Positions 1 through 9,400 of a DNA stretch of 64,000 nt are shown piece by piece. Source of the DNA: Lachnospiraceae bacterium V9D3004. Lineage in GTDB: Bacteria > Bacillota > Clostridia > Lachnospirales > Lachnospiraceae. Position 1 is the stretch's first letter; each line of letters opens with the position of its first letter. The notes under the pieces were generated by a model that saw nothing but the letters and a program-made list of their open reading frames with translations, did no database searches and was not told the origin of the DNA. The position numbers were made by a program, and so were the translations under genes. Location of the stretch: positions 248,001-312,000 of the forward strand of contig JHWW01000001.1 in the NCBI GenBank assembly GCA_000621985.1. The letters run 5' to 3'.

Positions 1-2
1 CT

Positions 3-212
3 TCAAAACTTCTTCGGTTTAACATACATGATTCTCTTAAGATCGGTGTGGGAATGATGACGAGGGGAGAGGTCGCACTTATCGTTGCGCAGAAAGGTCT
101 GTCGGTCGGAATGATCGAATCCAGATACTTTACGGCAGTCATTCTCCTTATAATAGTATCTTCGATAGCAACCCCGATAACTCTCAAATATCTGTATTCA
201 AAGCATTCATAA
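3..212 (+). CDS. Cation:proton antiporter, C-terminal end (partial)
   Basis: Only the last 69 residues are in the window; the gene enters from the left edge and stops at TAA 210-212. The visible part contains the motif GMMTRGEVALIVAQKG followed by a hydrophobic helix (residues VILLIIVSSIATPITL) and a short basic tail. The motif is typical of the last membrane helices of the CPA-type sodium/potassium-proton exchangers (KefB/NhaP-like). Such proteins exchange monovalent cations for protons across the inner membrane. Which subfamily, and whether there is a cytoplasmic TrkA-like domain (there is no room for one here), cannot be decided from the fragment. The family is seen from sequence; ion specificity is unknown. 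Confidence 0.75.
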   Translation, partial: SKLLRFNIHDSLKIGVGMMTRGEVALIVAQKGLSVGMIESRYFTAVILLIIVSSIATPITLKYLYSKHS

Positions 213-274
213 GAATAGTACTGAATATAACCTTGAAAATGCTGAATTGAATGACAACTTCATGTGGAGATTCT

Positions 275-322
275 ACAGCTGTACCCAAACATTAATTCGG
301 AATATACGTTTGGTACAGCTGT
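275..322 (+). terminator. Stem-loop after antiporter gene
   Basis: Arms ACAGCTGTACCCAAAC (275-290) and GTTTGGTACAGCTGT (308-322) pair almost completely around a 17-nt loop, with one bulge. It lies 63 bases past the antiporter stop. The following AATTTTAT is only weakly T-rich, so it may be a poor terminator or another hairpin. Confidence 0.4.
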
Positions 323-383
323 AATTTTATAATACATAATAGTTATTAACCCGATTTTTGAAAAATAACAACATGAAAATTGA

Positions 384-413
384 GTTATTCACAAAGTTAT
401 TCACGTTATTCAC
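384..413 (+). repeat. Three GTTATTCAC direct repeats (DnaA-box-like)
   Basis: GTTATTCAC occurs at 384-392, 396-404 and 405-413. The first copy continues to TTATTCACA, which fits the relaxed DnaA box consensus TTWTNCACA; the other two end in G and T. The rest of the 515-base gap between the antiporter and the chemoreceptor is AT-rich and holds a small hairpin at 592-606 and the promoter at 640-668, but no gene that I can support. Confidence 0.4.
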
Positions 414-639
414 TATTTTTGTAGACATGAGTAGTTGTTATACAACACTACCATAATTTGCCAAAAAAGGCATTTGTAAAAAAAATAAATAATGCTTGAC
501 TTTGTAATTGTAATAACATTAGAAAAATAATGCACGAAATGTCTGAAAATTCCCGGGCCTGAAAACTTCCGGCACAGTTCTGTTTAACGGAAACTGCTTC
601 GCAGTTATAAAAAAAAGATAAAAAAACTAATTATTTTTC

Positions 640-668
640 TTGAACAGAGTGTAAGAGAATGGTATAAT
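640..668 (+). promoter_or_regulatory. Sigma-A promoter for chemoreceptor gene
   Basis: TTGAAC (640-645), a 17-bp spacer and a consensus TATAAT (663-668) lie about 60 bases before the chemoreceptor start. I did not see a flagellar sigma-28 type promoter in its place. Confidence 0.7.
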
Positions 669-727
669 GATTACTAACTTTACAGAGGGTATAAGTAAAA
701 GAATATAATTTTTGGGAGGAAAGCTAT

Positions 728-2767
728 ATGTTTAAAAATCTAAAACTAAAAGTTAGTATCACAATTGTTGTGGCTATCATTACGGCTGTGTTCATGGTAG
801 TGCTCTTTGTCGTATCCGATATGAACATGACTCATGCTATGAGAACCACGGCGGAGAATAACATGGAGACATCCATGGATGCAAAGATTCAGATTGTTAA
901 TGAATATATCGCCAATGCGGAGAGAACCTTGATCGAGTTCTCAAAGGGCGGAGAGATCCTTGCGGTTGCAAAGGATCCGCATAATGCTGAACTTCAGGCT
1001 GCAGCACAGAGGTTCAATGCTGATTTTGCTGAAGCAGCAGGCAACTGGGAAGGTATGTATTATGCAACATGGGAATCGGAGACCATTACCCATTCCAACC
1101 CCAAGGCGATCGGGCTTATACTTCGTGAGGGAGACAGACTTAAGGAATTGCAGGATGGTATTCTTGCTTCGGGTAATATTCATAATATCGGTATATTGTG
1201 CTCACCGGCATCGGGTCAGCTTGTTATATCAATGTATGCTCCTGTAAAAGACGGAGATACTCCGCTCGGATTCGTAGGCGGCGGTGTATATGCGGGAGGA
1301 CTTAAGGATCTTCTTGATGCGTCTGTTATGAAAGGTATGGAGAATTCAACATACTCACTTATCAATGTAGAGACGGGCGTGTACATATTTGACAGCGATG
1401 AGGCTCTTATCAATCAGGAAGTAACAGATCAGAATACACTTGATATAATCAAAGAGATCAAGGATAACGGCAAGGATAAAGGCAATGCGGAATATAAGGG
1501 CGAAGACGGAGAGAAGTATTTTGCTTCGTACAAGTCTCTTCCTGACAGAGGATGGGCATTTGTCGTAAAGGATAAGTCATCAGAGGTATTCGCTGCGGCA
1601 AACCAGAATAAAGTTATACTCGGTATACTGTGTATTGTTGCATTCCTTTTGATAACTGTTGTATCATGCATATTCGTAACTATCAGTATGCAGCCGCTTG
1701 CTCGTGTTCTTAAGTCTATCGACAGACTCAAGAATCTCAATCTTAAGCAGGATGCAGGCATCAAGAAGTATGTTGGAGGATCAAGTGAAGTCGGAATGAT
1801 CGCAACCGCGGTTGATTCACTGTCCGAGACTTTGAGAGAGATAATACAGACACTTAACAATTGTTCCGAATCACTCAGCGGAAGTTCCGATACAATGACG
1901 CTTACATCAAGAGATCTTCTTGACAGTATTGAGAATAATGCTGCAACCACCGAAGAATTATCGGCAAGTATCATCAGCACCAATTCTTCTATTGATGCTG
2001 TTACGGATGAGATCGCCAAGATGAACGAGATGGTTGAGAATATCGGCGAGAAGGTTAATGCAGGAAGCAGAAAGAGCAATAACCTTATTGAGACAGCAGA
2101 GGCAATGAGCAGAATGGCCGACAATACACTCGAAAGCAATAATGACAAGATCGAGAGAACCAAGGTTGATATCGATGAAGCAATGAACAATCTTCAGTCT
2201 CTCGTTAAGATCAATGAGATGGCAACACAGATTCTTGATATCACAAGCCAGACAAACCTTCTTTCACTCAATGCTTCGATTGAGGCTGCAAGAGCAGGTG
2301 AAGCAGGACGTGGATTTGCGGTTGTTGCCGGTGAGATAGGAAGTCTTGCAGACAGTTCTTCGAAGACTGCAACAGAGATCCAGAGTATCTGTGAGGAATC
2401 CAATAAGAGTATTCAGAGCGTTAGAGAGTGCTTCGAAGATATCATCAGATTCATGGAAGGCGATGTGTCCGATAAGTTCAGAGAATTTGCTGATATGGCA
2501 AAGGATTACGGAGAGGCTGTTAAGGATATCCGTGATGCGATCCAGTCTATTGATGAATCCTCATCGGTATTTGTTGAATCGGTTGCAAGCATCAAACAGC
2601 AGATAGAAGTTGTTAATGCCGCTTCCAATGATAACGAGGCCGGTGTCGATGATATCATCGCCAAGAACAATACAACTACAATGACAGCTGATTCCATCAT
2701 TACGATTGCTAATGAGAATCACACCAATGCAGAAGAGATCAAGAGCATTATCAACAGATTCCAGTGA
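728..2767 (+). CDS. Methyl-accepting chemotaxis protein (transmembrane chemoreceptor)
   Basis: 679 residues. A membrane helix at about 8-30 is followed by an extracellular Cache-type sensor region (about 36-290), a second helix (about 297-318), a HAMP linker and a long coiled-coil signalling domain. The conserved hairpin tip is present at about residues 501-541, with [20 protein letters not shown] and then [11 protein letters not shown]. It would sense a small ligand outside the cell and control CheA through CheW. A cheW gene lies 5 kb downstream, but no cheA, cheR or cheB is in the window. The ATG is preceded by GGGAGGA at a normal distance, and the sigma-A promoter at 640-668 serves it. The ligand cannot be inferred. 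The C-terminus lacks an obvious CheR/CheB-binding pentapeptide. Confidence 0.95.
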   Translation: MFKNLKLKVSITIVVAIITAVFMVVLFVVSDMNMTHAMRTTAENNMETSMDAKIQIVNEYIANAERTLIEFSKGGEILAVAKDPHNAELQAAAQRFNADFAEAAGNWEGMYYATWESETITHSNPKAIGLILREGDRLKELQDGILASGNIHNIGILCSPASGQLVISMYAPVKDGDTPLGFVGGGVYAGGLKDLLDASVMKGMENSTYSLINVETGVYIFDSDEALINQEVTDQNTLDIIKEIKDNGKDKGNAEYKGEDGEKYFASYKSLPDRGWAFVVKDKSSEVFAAANQNKVILGILCIVAFLLITVVSCIFVTISMQPLARVLKSIDRLKNLNLKQDAGIKKYVGGSSEVGMIATAVDSLSETLREIIQTLNNCSESLSGSSDTMTLTSRDLLDSIENNAATTEELSASIISTNSSIDAVTDEIAKMNEMVENIGEKVNAGSRKSNNLIETAEAMSRMADNTLESNNDKIERTKVDIDEAMNNLQSLVKINEMATQILDITSQTNLLSLNASIEAARAGEAGRGFAVVAGEIGSLADSSSKTATEIQSICEESNKSIQSVRECFEDIIRFMEGDVSDKFREFADMAKDYGEAVKDIRDAIQSIDESSSVFVESVASIKQQIEVVNAASNDNEAGVDDIIAKNNTTTMTADSIITIANENHTNAEEIKSIINRFQ

Positions 2768-2805
2768 TTGGCTGTTGTCAAATGTTAAAAAATAATAATT
2801 ATTCC

Positions 2806-2833
2806 TTGTAAAATTTATAAAATATGCTATAAT
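2806..2833 (+). promoter_or_regulatory. Sigma-A promoter for hpf
   Basis: TTGTAA (2806-2811), a 16-bp spacer and TATAAT (2828-2833), 50 bases upstream of the hpf start codon. Confidence 0.65.
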
Positions 2834-2840
2834 TAATATA

Positions 2841-2858
2841 GAACAGTAATCACTGTTC
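2841..2858 (+). promoter_or_regulatory. Perfect inverted repeat at the hpf transcription start
   Basis: GAACAGT (2841-2847) and ACTGTTC (2852-2858) form a perfect 7-bp dyad with a 4-bp centre. It starts eight bases after the -10 box, where a repressor operator or a hairpin at the 5' end of the mRNA would sit. The regulator is unknown. Confidence 0.4.
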
Positions 2859-2883
2859 AATAAGCTTGAAGGGGTTGATTTCT

Positions 2884-3411
2884 ATGAAGTTTATTATTAG
2901 CGGCAAGAACATTGACATTACTGAAGGATTGAGATTCGCAGTAGAAGAGAAGATTGGCAAACTGCAGAAGTATTTTACGAACGACACAGAGATCCATGTT
3001 ACGCTCAGCACAGAGAAGGAGAGACAGAAGATTGAGGTTACGATACCTATGAAGGGTAATATAGTACGTGCCGAGCAGGAAAGCAATGATATGTACGTAT
3101 CAATCGATCTGGTTGAAGAGATAATAGAGCGTCAGCTCAGAAAATATAAGACCAAGCTTCTGATCAAGCAGCAGGCAGCAGTTAATCTCAATAAGGAATT
3201 CATAGAAGAAGAAGTTGAAGACGATGAAGAGATCAAGATCATAAGAACCAAGAGATTTGCTGTTAAGCCTATGGACGCAGAGGAAGCATGCGTACAGATG
3301 GAGCTTCTTGGACATAACTTCTTCGTATTCAGGAATGCCAAGACCGACGAAGTTAATGTAGTATATAAGAGAAAAGGCAATACTTACGGATTGATCGAAC
3401 CGGAATTCTAG
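2884..3411 (+). CDS. hpf: Long-form ribosome hibernation promoting factor
   Basis: 175 residues from ATG 2884, chosen over an in-frame TTG at 2866 because GAAGGGG precedes it at proper spacing and the protein then begins MKFIISGKNIDITEG as in the family. The N-terminal half is the S30AE/YfiA domain that binds the decoding region of the 30S subunit. The C-terminal half (about residues 115-175, with KRFAVKPMDAEEACVQMELL and FFVFRNA) is the dimerisation domain that joins 70S ribosomes into inactive 100S dimers in stationary phase. Length is normal for the long form of Firmicutes. The gene has its own promoter and terminator, and secA lies downstream, as is common in this phylum. Confidence 0.95.
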   Translation: MKFIISGKNIDITEGLRFAVEEKIGKLQKYFTNDTEIHVTLSTEKERQKIEVTIPMKGNIVRAEQESNDMYVSIDLVEEIIERQLRKYKTKLLIKQQAAVNLNKEFIEEEVEDDEEIKIIRTKRFAVKPMDAEEACVQMELLGHNFFVFRNAKTDEVNVVYKRKGNTYGLIEPEF

Positions 3412-3477
3412 ATCCGGACAGGCGAAAGCTTGGGGGAACTGAATGACCGGGTGAATCAGAGACCGGGGAATAATGCG

Positions 3478-3509
3478 GGGCTGTTGCACGAAAGTGTGGC
3501 AGCCCTTTT
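3478..3509 (+). terminator. Rho-independent terminator of hpf
   Basis: A 12-bp stem (3478-3489 with 3494-3505, three G-T pairs) closed by a GAAA tetraloop, followed by TTTT. It lies 66 bases past the hpf stop. Confidence 0.8.
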
Positions 3510-3654
3510 CTACGTTGCAACAGCCCGGCACCCTCATTCGCAGGCGTGTCCGCCTGCTCACGCGGTCGGCCGGAGACGCCCTTTTCTACGTTGCAACAGT
3601 CCGGCACCCTCATTCGCAGGCGTGTCCGCCTGCTCACGCGGTCGGCCGGAGACG
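3503..3654 (+). repeat. Two tandem 76-bp GC-rich repeats
   Basis: Copy 1 (3503-3578) and copy 2 (3579-3654) differ at a single base in the stretch read (GCCCGG versus GTCCGG). Each begins with CCCTTTTCTACGTTGCAACA and ends with GGTCGGCCGGAGACGC. The GC content is far above that of the surrounding genes. Copy 1 starts inside the hpf terminator. After copy 2 the sequence can fold AGACGC-TTC-GCGTCT. The 445-base gap between hpf and secA holds no gene I can support. Confidence 0.85.
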
Positions 3655-3670
3655 CTTCGCGTCTTGGCCG

Positions 3671-3740
3671 CCCCATGAAAATATGAGAATTCTATCTGGA
3701 AAGCAAGCTTTCCGACTATAATTCTCATATTTTCATGGGG
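3671..3740 (+). repeat. Long perfect inverted repeat (21-bp arms)
   Basis: The arm at 3671-3691 (CCCCATGAAAATATGAGAAT plus T) is exactly complementary to 3720-3740. Inside it is a second hairpin, GGAAAGC-AA-GCTTTCC. The whole 70-nt palindrome follows directly on the tandem repeats and precedes the secA promoter, so it could terminate or insulate transcription in both directions or be a small mobile repeat. Confidence 0.85.
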
Positions 3741-3764
3741 TGCCGGGCATTTGCAAAAAATGTA

Positions 3765-3793
3765 TTGAAATTAATGGGGTGTGATGGTACAAT
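3765..3793 (+). promoter_or_regulatory. Sigma-A promoter for secA
   Basis: TTGAAA (3765-3770), a 17-bp spacer and TACAAT (3788-3793), about 63 bases before the secA start codon. Confidence 0.65.
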
Positions 3794-3856
3794 AGGTTGG
3801 GTTGTTTTTCTTAAAAACCTAAAATGTATAATGCAATAGCAGGAGAGTAATATAAG

Positions 3857-6424
3857 ATGATTTTAAATAAGATCTTTGGAAGTCACAGTGAAAGAGAAGT
3901 TAAGAGAGTTATTCCGATCGTAGATAAGATAGAAAGCCTTGAACCTGAATTCGAGGCGTTGACGGATGCTGAACTGAGAGACAAGACAGCGGAATTCCGT
4001 AAGAGACTTGAAGAGGGAGAGACACTTGATGATATTCTCCCCGAGGCATATGCCACAGTAAGAGAAGCGGGAAAGCGTGTCCTTAATATGAGACATTTCC
4101 GTGTACAGCTTATCGGTGGTGTAATACTTCATCAGGGTCGTATTACCGAGATGCGTACAGGTGAAGGTAAGACGCTTGTATCCACACTTCCGGCTTATCT
4201 TAATGCCCTTGAAGGAAAGGGTGTTCATGTTGTAACGGTCAATGATTATCTGGCAAAGCGTGATGCCGAGTGGATGGGACAGATTCATGAATTCCTCGGA
4301 CTGTCGGTAGGTGTGATCCTCAATAGCATGAACAGTGACGAGAGACGTGCAGCCTATGCATGTGACATCACTTATGCAACGAATAACGAGCTCGGTTTCG
4401 ATTATCTTAGAGATAACATGGTAATATATAAAGAGAAGCTTGTGCAGAGATCTCTTCATTATGCCATTATCGATGAGGTTGACTCGGTTCTTATTGACGA
4501 AGCGAGAACACCTCTTATCATATCCGGACAGAGCGGCAAGTCCACAAGACTCTACGAAGCATGCGATATTCTTGCAAGGCAGCTCACGAAGGGTACCGCA
4601 AAAGAGATGTCCAAAATGGATTACATGATGGGCGAGGACGAACAGGAAACCGGAGATTTTGTAGTTAATGAGAAGGAGAAGAATGTTACGCTTACCGCTG
4701 ACGGTGTTGCCAGAGTTGAGCGTTTCTTCGGAATAGAGAATCTTGCTGATCCCGAAAACCTTGAGATCCAGCATAATATGGATCTTGCTTTAAGGGCTCA
4801 TAATCTCATGTTTAAGGATAAGGATTATGTTGTTCAGGAAGATCAGGTTCTTATCGTAGATGAATTTACCGGACGTATCATGCCGGGAAGAAGATTCTCA
4901 GACGGTCTTCATCAGGCCATAGAGGCAAAGGAGCATGTTAAGGTTAAGAGAGAAAGTAAGACTCTCGCAACTATCACGTTCCAGAACTTCTTTAATAAAT
5001 ATGAAAAGAAAGCAGGTATGACCGGTACCGCCCTTACGGAGGAGAAAGAATTCCGTGAGATATACGGAATGGACGTAGTTGAAGTGCCTACCAATCTTCC
5101 TATCGCGCGTGTCGATCATAATGATGCGGTATATAAGACAAGAATGGGCAAACTCGGTGCTGTTGTTGAAGATATTGAAGAATCTTATCACAGAGGACAG
5201 CCCGTGCTTGTAGGTACGATCACGATCGAAGCATCTGAAGAACTCAGTGCAATGCTCAAGAAGAAAGGTATTCCGCATAAAGTGCTGAATGCCAAGTTCC
5301 ATGAGCTTGAAGCAGAGATAGTAGCGGATGCCGGACAGCTTAAGGCAGTTACCATAGCAACCAACATGGCCGGCCGTGGTACCGATATTAAACTTGGAGA
5401 TGGCGTAAAAGAACTCGGAGGTCTTAAGATAATCGGTACTGAGCGTCACGAATCCAGACGTATAGACAATCAGCTGCGTGGACGTTCAGGTCGTCAGGGA
5501 GATCCGGGTGAATCACGTTTTTATATATCACTTGAAGATGATCTTATGAGATTGTTCGGTTCCGAGCGAATGATGAGTGTATTCAACTCACTTGGAATAG
5601 CAGATGACGAACAGATAAGACACAAATCACTGAGTAAGGCTATCGAGAGAGCACAGAAGAAGATCGAGGGTAACAACTTCGGAATCCGTAAGAATCTTCT
5701 TGAATACGATCAGGTTAACAATGATCAGAGAGAGATCATATACAAAGAGCGTCGCAAAGTTCTTGACGGAGAGAGCATGCGCGATACTATATACAGAATG
5801 ATATCGGATACGGTAGAGAATGCCGTTAATACCGTTATAGGAGATGATCAGGAAGTAGAGAACTGGGATCTTAAGGAACTCAACGATCTGCTCATTCCGA
5901 TCATTCCGATACAGCCTGTCAGAATGCAGACAAAGGAACTGGAAGAACTTGGAAAGAAGGGACTGCTTCAGAAGCTGAAGGAAGAAGCTACAAAGCTCTA
6001 TGAGGCTAAGGAAGCTGAGTTTACCGAGCCGGAGCAGATCCGTGAGATCGAGCGAGTGATCCTTCTTAAAGTCATCGATCATAAATGGATGGATCATATC
6101 GATGATATGGATCAGTTAAGACAGGGTATCGGACTTCAGTCTCTCGGACAGAAGGATCCGCTTCTTGAGTACAGATTCCAGGGATTTGACATGTTCGAGG
6201 CAATGACAGAGGCAATTACCGAAGATACGGTAAGAGCTCTTATGCATGTTAAGATCGAACAGAAGGTTGAGAGAGAAGAGGTTGCCAAGGTTACCGGAAC
6301 CAACAAGGATGACACTGCTAAGAAAGGTCCTGTTAAGAGAACAGGCAGGAAGATACAGCCGAACGATCCGTGTCCTTGCGGTTCGGGACGTAAGTATAAG
6401 CAGTGCTGCGGAAGAAGGGCTTAA
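3857..6424 (+). CDS. secA: Preprotein translocase ATPase SecA
   Basis: 855 residues. SecA is the ATP-driven motor that pushes unfolded secretory proteins through SecYEG at the membrane. The Walker A motif MRTGEGKT is at about 99-106, the DEAD-like [14 protein letters not shown] follows at about 210, [12 protein letters not shown] and [10 protein letters not shown] mark the second motor domain, and the C-terminal zinc finger [13 protein letters not shown] that binds SecB or ribosomes is intact. Length is typical for a Firmicutes housekeeping SecA. The start ATG has AGGAGAG upstream. The many secreted proteins of this window would depend on it. No oddities were seen. Confidence 0.98.
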   Translation: MILNKIFGSHSEREVKRVIPIVDKIESLEPEFEALTDAELRDKTAEFRKRLEEGETLDDILPEAYATVREAGKRVLNMRHFRVQLIGGVILHQGRITEMRTGEGKTLVSTLPAYLNALEGKGVHVVTVNDYLAKRDAEWMGQIHEFLGLSVGVILNSMNSDERRAAYACDITYATNNELGFDYLRDNMVIYKEKLVQRSLHYAIIDEVDSVLIDEARTPLIISGQSGKSTRLYEACDILARQLTKGTAKEMSKMDYMMGEDEQETGDFVVNEKEKNVTLTADGVARVERFFGIENLADPENLEIQHNMDLALRAHNLMFKDKDYVVQEDQVLIVDEFTGRIMPGRRFSDGLHQAIEAKEHVKVKRESKTLATITFQNFFNKYEKKAGMTGTALTEEKEFREIYGMDVVEVPTNLPIARVDHNDAVYKTRMGKLGAVVEDIEESYHRGQPVLVGTITIEASEELSAMLKKKGIPHKVLNAKFHELEAEIVADAGQLKAVTIATNMAGRGTDIKLGDGVKELGGLKIIGTERHESRRIDNQLRGRSGRQGDPGESRFYISLEDDLMRLFGSERMMSVFNSLGIADDEQIRHKSLSKAIERAQKKIEGNNFGIRKNLLEYDQVNNDQREIIYKERRKVLDGESMRDTIYRMISDTVENAVNTVIGDDQEVENWDLKELNDLLIPIIPIQPVRMQTKELEELGKKGLLQKLKEEATKLYEAKEAEFTEPEQIREIERVILLKVIDHKWMDHIDDMDQLRQGIGLQSLGQKDPLLEYRFQGFDMFEAMTEAITEDTVRALMHVKIEQKVEREEVAKVTGTNKDDTAKKGPVKRTGRKIQPNDPCPCGSGRKYKQCCGRRA

Positions 6425-6448
6425 CAAGCTCGTTCGAAAAGCAGGATT

Positions 6449-6479
6449 TCCTCACGAGAACCCTGTGTTTTCATGAGGA
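6449..6479 (+). repeat. Imperfect inverted repeat between secA and prfB
   Basis: TCCTCACGAGAAC (6449-6461) pairs with GTTTTCATGAGGA (6467-6479) with one mismatch and one wobble around a 5-nt loop. No T-tract follows, so it is a poor terminator; it may be an mRNA processing or stabilising hairpin. Confidence 0.4.
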
Positions 6480-6520
6480 TAAAACAGAAATAAAAAATAT
6501 ATATGAATGGATGTGATAAC

Positions 6521-7628
6521 GTGGTTGAACTTGATAACATGAAAGTTAAACTAAACAGCTATGACGGACCATTATTAGAAGTGGGGGATTCACTTTGACC
6601 TCGCTAATAAGAAACTTCGCATAGAAGAACTTCAGAGAATAATGGAAGAACCGGGATTCTGGGATGATGCCTCAAAAGCTCAGGAGAGCATGAAAGAGTT
6701 AAAATCACTGCAGTCGGTTGTTGAAGGATATGACAAATTAAAGCAGAGATATGAAGATATAAAAACTCTTATCGAGATGGGTTATGAAGATGAGGATGAA
6801 TCACTTATTCCGGAGATAGAAGAGGAACTTAATACATTTATACACGATTATGAAGAACTCCGTATTACAACTTTGCTTTCGGGTGAATATGATTCCGATA
6901 ATGCTATATTATCGCTCCACGCCGGAGCAGGCGGTACCGAGAGCTGCGACTGGGCAAGTATGTTATTCCGTATGTATCAGAGATGGGCAGACAAGAAAGG
7001 ATTTTCGGTAGAGGTACTTGACTCACTCGACGGCGATGAAGCAGGGATCAAGTCGATAACAATGCAGATCAACGGAGAGAATGCCTACGGCTTACTCAAA
7101 TCGGAGAAGGGCGTTCACAGACTTGTCAGAATATCTCCATTCAATGCACAGGGCAAAAGGCAGACGTCATTTGTTTCATGTGAAGTAATGCCTGATATTG
7201 AAGAAGATCTTGATATAGAGATAGCTGATGATGATATCAGAATAGACACCTATCGTTCAAGCGGTGCCGGCGGACAGCATATCAACAAGACATCATCTGC
7301 CATAAGGATCACGCATTTTCCGACAGGTATCGTAGTTCAGTGCCAGAATGAGCGTTCACAGCATATGAACAAAGATAAAGCCATGCAGATGCTGAAAGCA
7401 AAGTTGTACATGCTCAAACAGCAGGAGAATCAGGCATTGCAGAATGACATCAGAGGTGATGTGACCGAGATCGGTTGGGGAAATCAGATAAGATCTTATG
7501 TAATGCAACCGTACACAATGGTCAAGGATACCCGTACGGGTGAGGAGACAGGCAACGTCAGTGCCGTAATGGACGGAGACATAGATCAGTTTATTAATGC
7601 ATATCTTAAGTGGATCAACACAAAATAG
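6521..7628 (+). CDS. prfB: Peptide chain release factor 2, with programmed +1 frameshift
   Basis: RF2 recognises UGA and UAA and releases the finished peptide. The gene is in two frames. Frame 0 starts at GTG 6521 (MVELDNMKVKLNSYDG) and meets an in-frame TGA at 6596-6598 after CTT. Skipping one T and reading GAC at 6597 continues as DLANKKLRIEELQ to the stop at 7628, giving about 368 residues, which is the normal length. GGQ lies in SGAGGQHINKTS and the stop-recognition SPF in RISPFNAQGKR. This is the classic autoregulatory design: low RF2 favours frameshifting. The GTG start matches family N-termini, but its RBS is weak; an in-frame ATG at 6503 and another at 6539 are alternatives. Confidence 0.93.
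6583..6599 (+). promoter_or_regulatory. RF2 programmed frameshift signal
   Basis: GGGGG (6583-6587), which can pair with the anti-Shine-Dalgarno of 16S rRNA, is followed by ATTCA and then the slippery CTT-TGA-C (6593-6599). The G-run lies 5 nt before CTT, against 3 nt in the well-known E. coli signal. Confidence 0.85.
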
Positions 7629-7678
7629 TACTATATAAAATATCAGAATAATATAAAATACAGACGGGAGGTAGCAAT

Positions 7679-8128
7679 ATGGATTTAGTTGTATTTAGAA
7701 TTAACGGACAACCTTATGCGATGAGAATTGATTTTCTTGAAGGAATCGAAGCAGTTAAAAATGTAACACCGGTTGCTAATGCTCCGGCTAATATTGTCGG
7801 TATATCCAATATCAGGGGAGAGATCGTGCCCATACTTGATATTGCATCGAGATTCGGTCTTAATTACACCGGGGACAGGCCGGAATACCTTCTTGTCAGG
7901 ATAAATGAGGGACCAATATGTTTCAAAGTTGATTCGGTTGACGGCATGAGGGATTTTGAACCGGAGGAATTGCTCAGTGTCCCGACTATAATAGTTAGCG
8001 GTAAGACAAAGTATATAAGTAATGCGATCAAATACGGAGAAGAGCTTATACTTGTGATCATGCCTGACAAAATAATAACTGACGATGAACAGCAGACTAT
8101 ATCCGAATTCGTGTCGGGAATGAAGTAG
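7679..8128 (+). CDS. cheW: Chemotaxis coupling protein CheW
   Basis: 149 residues, a single CheW (SH3-like) domain: VVFRINGQPYAMRIDFLEGI at the start, then NIVGISNIRGEIVPILDIASRFGL, the usual core of the family. CheW links chemoreceptors to the CheA kinase on the inner face of the membrane. It has a strong RBS (GGGAGG, 7666-7671) and lies 50 bases after prfB and 24 before hom, so it is likely co-transcribed with housekeeping and amino acid genes rather than with other chemotaxis genes. The chemoreceptor at 728-2767 is a possible partner. The setting is unusual but the identification is clear. Confidence 0.9.
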   Translation: MDLVVFRINGQPYAMRIDFLEGIEAVKNVTPVANAPANIVGISNIRGEIVPILDIASRFGLNYTGDRPEYLLVRINEGPICFKVDSVDGMRDFEPEELLSVPTIIVSGKTKYISNAIKYGEELILVIMPDKIITDDEQQTISEFVSGMK

Positions 8129-8152
8129 ATCAACCGAAAGGAGAACAAAGAT

Positions 8153-9364
8153 ATGAGTAAAGTTGCGGTTATGGGATATGGAACAGTCGGATCTGGCGTA
8201 GTAGAGGTATTACTTAACAACAGGGAAGTAATTGCAAAGCGCGCCGGAGAAGATATAGAGATAAAATATGTGCTCGACCTGAGAGAATTTCCGGGCTCTC
8301 CGATAGAGAATATACTTACAAAAGAATTCAATGATATAGTAAATGATCCGGAGATCGAGACTGTTGTTGAGACAATGGGCGGACTTCATCCTGCATATGA
8401 ATTCGTAAAGGCTTGTCTTGAAGCAGGTAAGAATGCATGTACGTCCAATAAGGAGCTCGTGGCAAAGCATGGTGATGAGCTGCTTAAGGTTGCAAAGGAG
8501 CATAATGTAAACTTCCTGTTCGAAGCGAGTGTAGGCGGAGGAATTCCCATCATCCGTCCCATGAAATCATCGCTCACTGCAGATGTGATAGAAGAGATAA
8601 CCGGTATATTAAACGGTACTACCAACTATATACTTACCAAGATGCGAGACAACGGATCGGCATTTGAGGATGTATTAAAAGAAGCTCAGGATCTTGGTTA
8701 TGCCGAGCGTAATCCGGAAGCTGATGTTGAAGGATACGATGCCTGCAGAAAGATCGCGATACTGACCTCTCTTGCTTATGGTAAGAAAGTTGATTTTGAA
8801 GAGATATACACAGAGGGTATTACAAAGATAACAGCTGAAGATTTTATATATGCAAAGAATCTTGACGCCACGATAAAACTTGTCGGAACAAGTCATATTG
8901 TTGACGGTAAGGTGGTTGCAATGGTTGCACCTGTTCTTATCAGATCAGATAATCCGCTGTACAGTGTTGATGATGTATTCAATGCAATATATGTTCGCGG
9001 AAACATGCTTGGCGATGCAATGTTCTACGGTAAGGGCGCAGGCAAGCTTCCTACAGCAAGCGCAGTTGTATCTGACGTTATTGAGACGATCAAACATAAG
9101 GGAATCAATGTAATGTCAGGCTGGAGCAGTGATAAGCAGGAGCTTCTTGATTTTGCGGATTCAAGCCGAAGATTTTTCGTTCGTGTCAAAGAGAGTGAAG
9201 GAATCGTAGAGAAGATCATGTCCGTATTCGGAAATATTGAGCCGATGGATATGGGAATCGCCGGTGAGTGTGCATTTGTGACGACAGAGATGTCCGAGAA
9301 GGAATTCAATGAAAAGAAGGAACAGATTCCGGGCATTATAACAAGGATCAGACTTTCGTTCTGA
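8153..9364 (+). CDS. hom: Homoserine dehydrogenase
   Basis: 403 residues. It reduces aspartate semialdehyde to homoserine with NAD(P)H, the entry to threonine and methionine. The N-terminal Rossmann fold has GYGTVGSGVVEVL, the catalytic region has GILNGTTNYILTKM and the later ADVEGYDACRK segment, and the last 70 or so residues form an ACT regulatory domain (RFFVRVKESEGIVEKIMSVF), which usually confers threonine inhibition. The RBS is AAAGGAG before ATG. It lies directly upstream of the apgM-type gene and lysC, forming an aspartate-pathway operon. Confidence 0.95.
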   Translation: MSKVAVMGYGTVGSGVVEVLLNNREVIAKRAGEDIEIKYVLDLREFPGSPIENILTKEFNDIVNDPEIETVVETMGGLHPAYEFVKACLEAGKNACTSNKELVAKHGDELLKVAKEHNVNFLFEASVGGGIPIIRPMKSSLTADVIEEITGILNGTTNYILTKMRDNGSAFEDVLKEAQDLGYAERNPEADVEGYDACRKIAILTSLAYGKKVDFEEIYTEGITKITAEDFIYAKNLDATIKLVGTSHIVDGKVVAMVAPVLIRSDNPLYSVDDVFNAIYVRGNMLGDAMFYGKGAGKLPTASAVVSDVIETIKHKGINVMSGWSSDKQELLDFADSSRRFFVRVKESEGIVEKIMSVFGNIEPMDMGIAGECAFVTTEMSEKEFNEKKEQIPGIITRIRLSF

Positions 9365-9400
9365 ACAGTAAAATAGATATACGGAGGAAGTAAAAGAACC

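Noticed and set aside
541-620. Riboswitch upstream of the chemoreceptor (for example c-di-GMP)
   Set aside because: Only small hairpins are present; none of the conserved GEMM core was found, and the stretch is upstream of the predicted promoter.
1429-2190. Long open frame antisense to the chemoreceptor
   Set aside because: It is a Leu/Ser-rich shadow of coiled-coil codons, with no RBS or family features.
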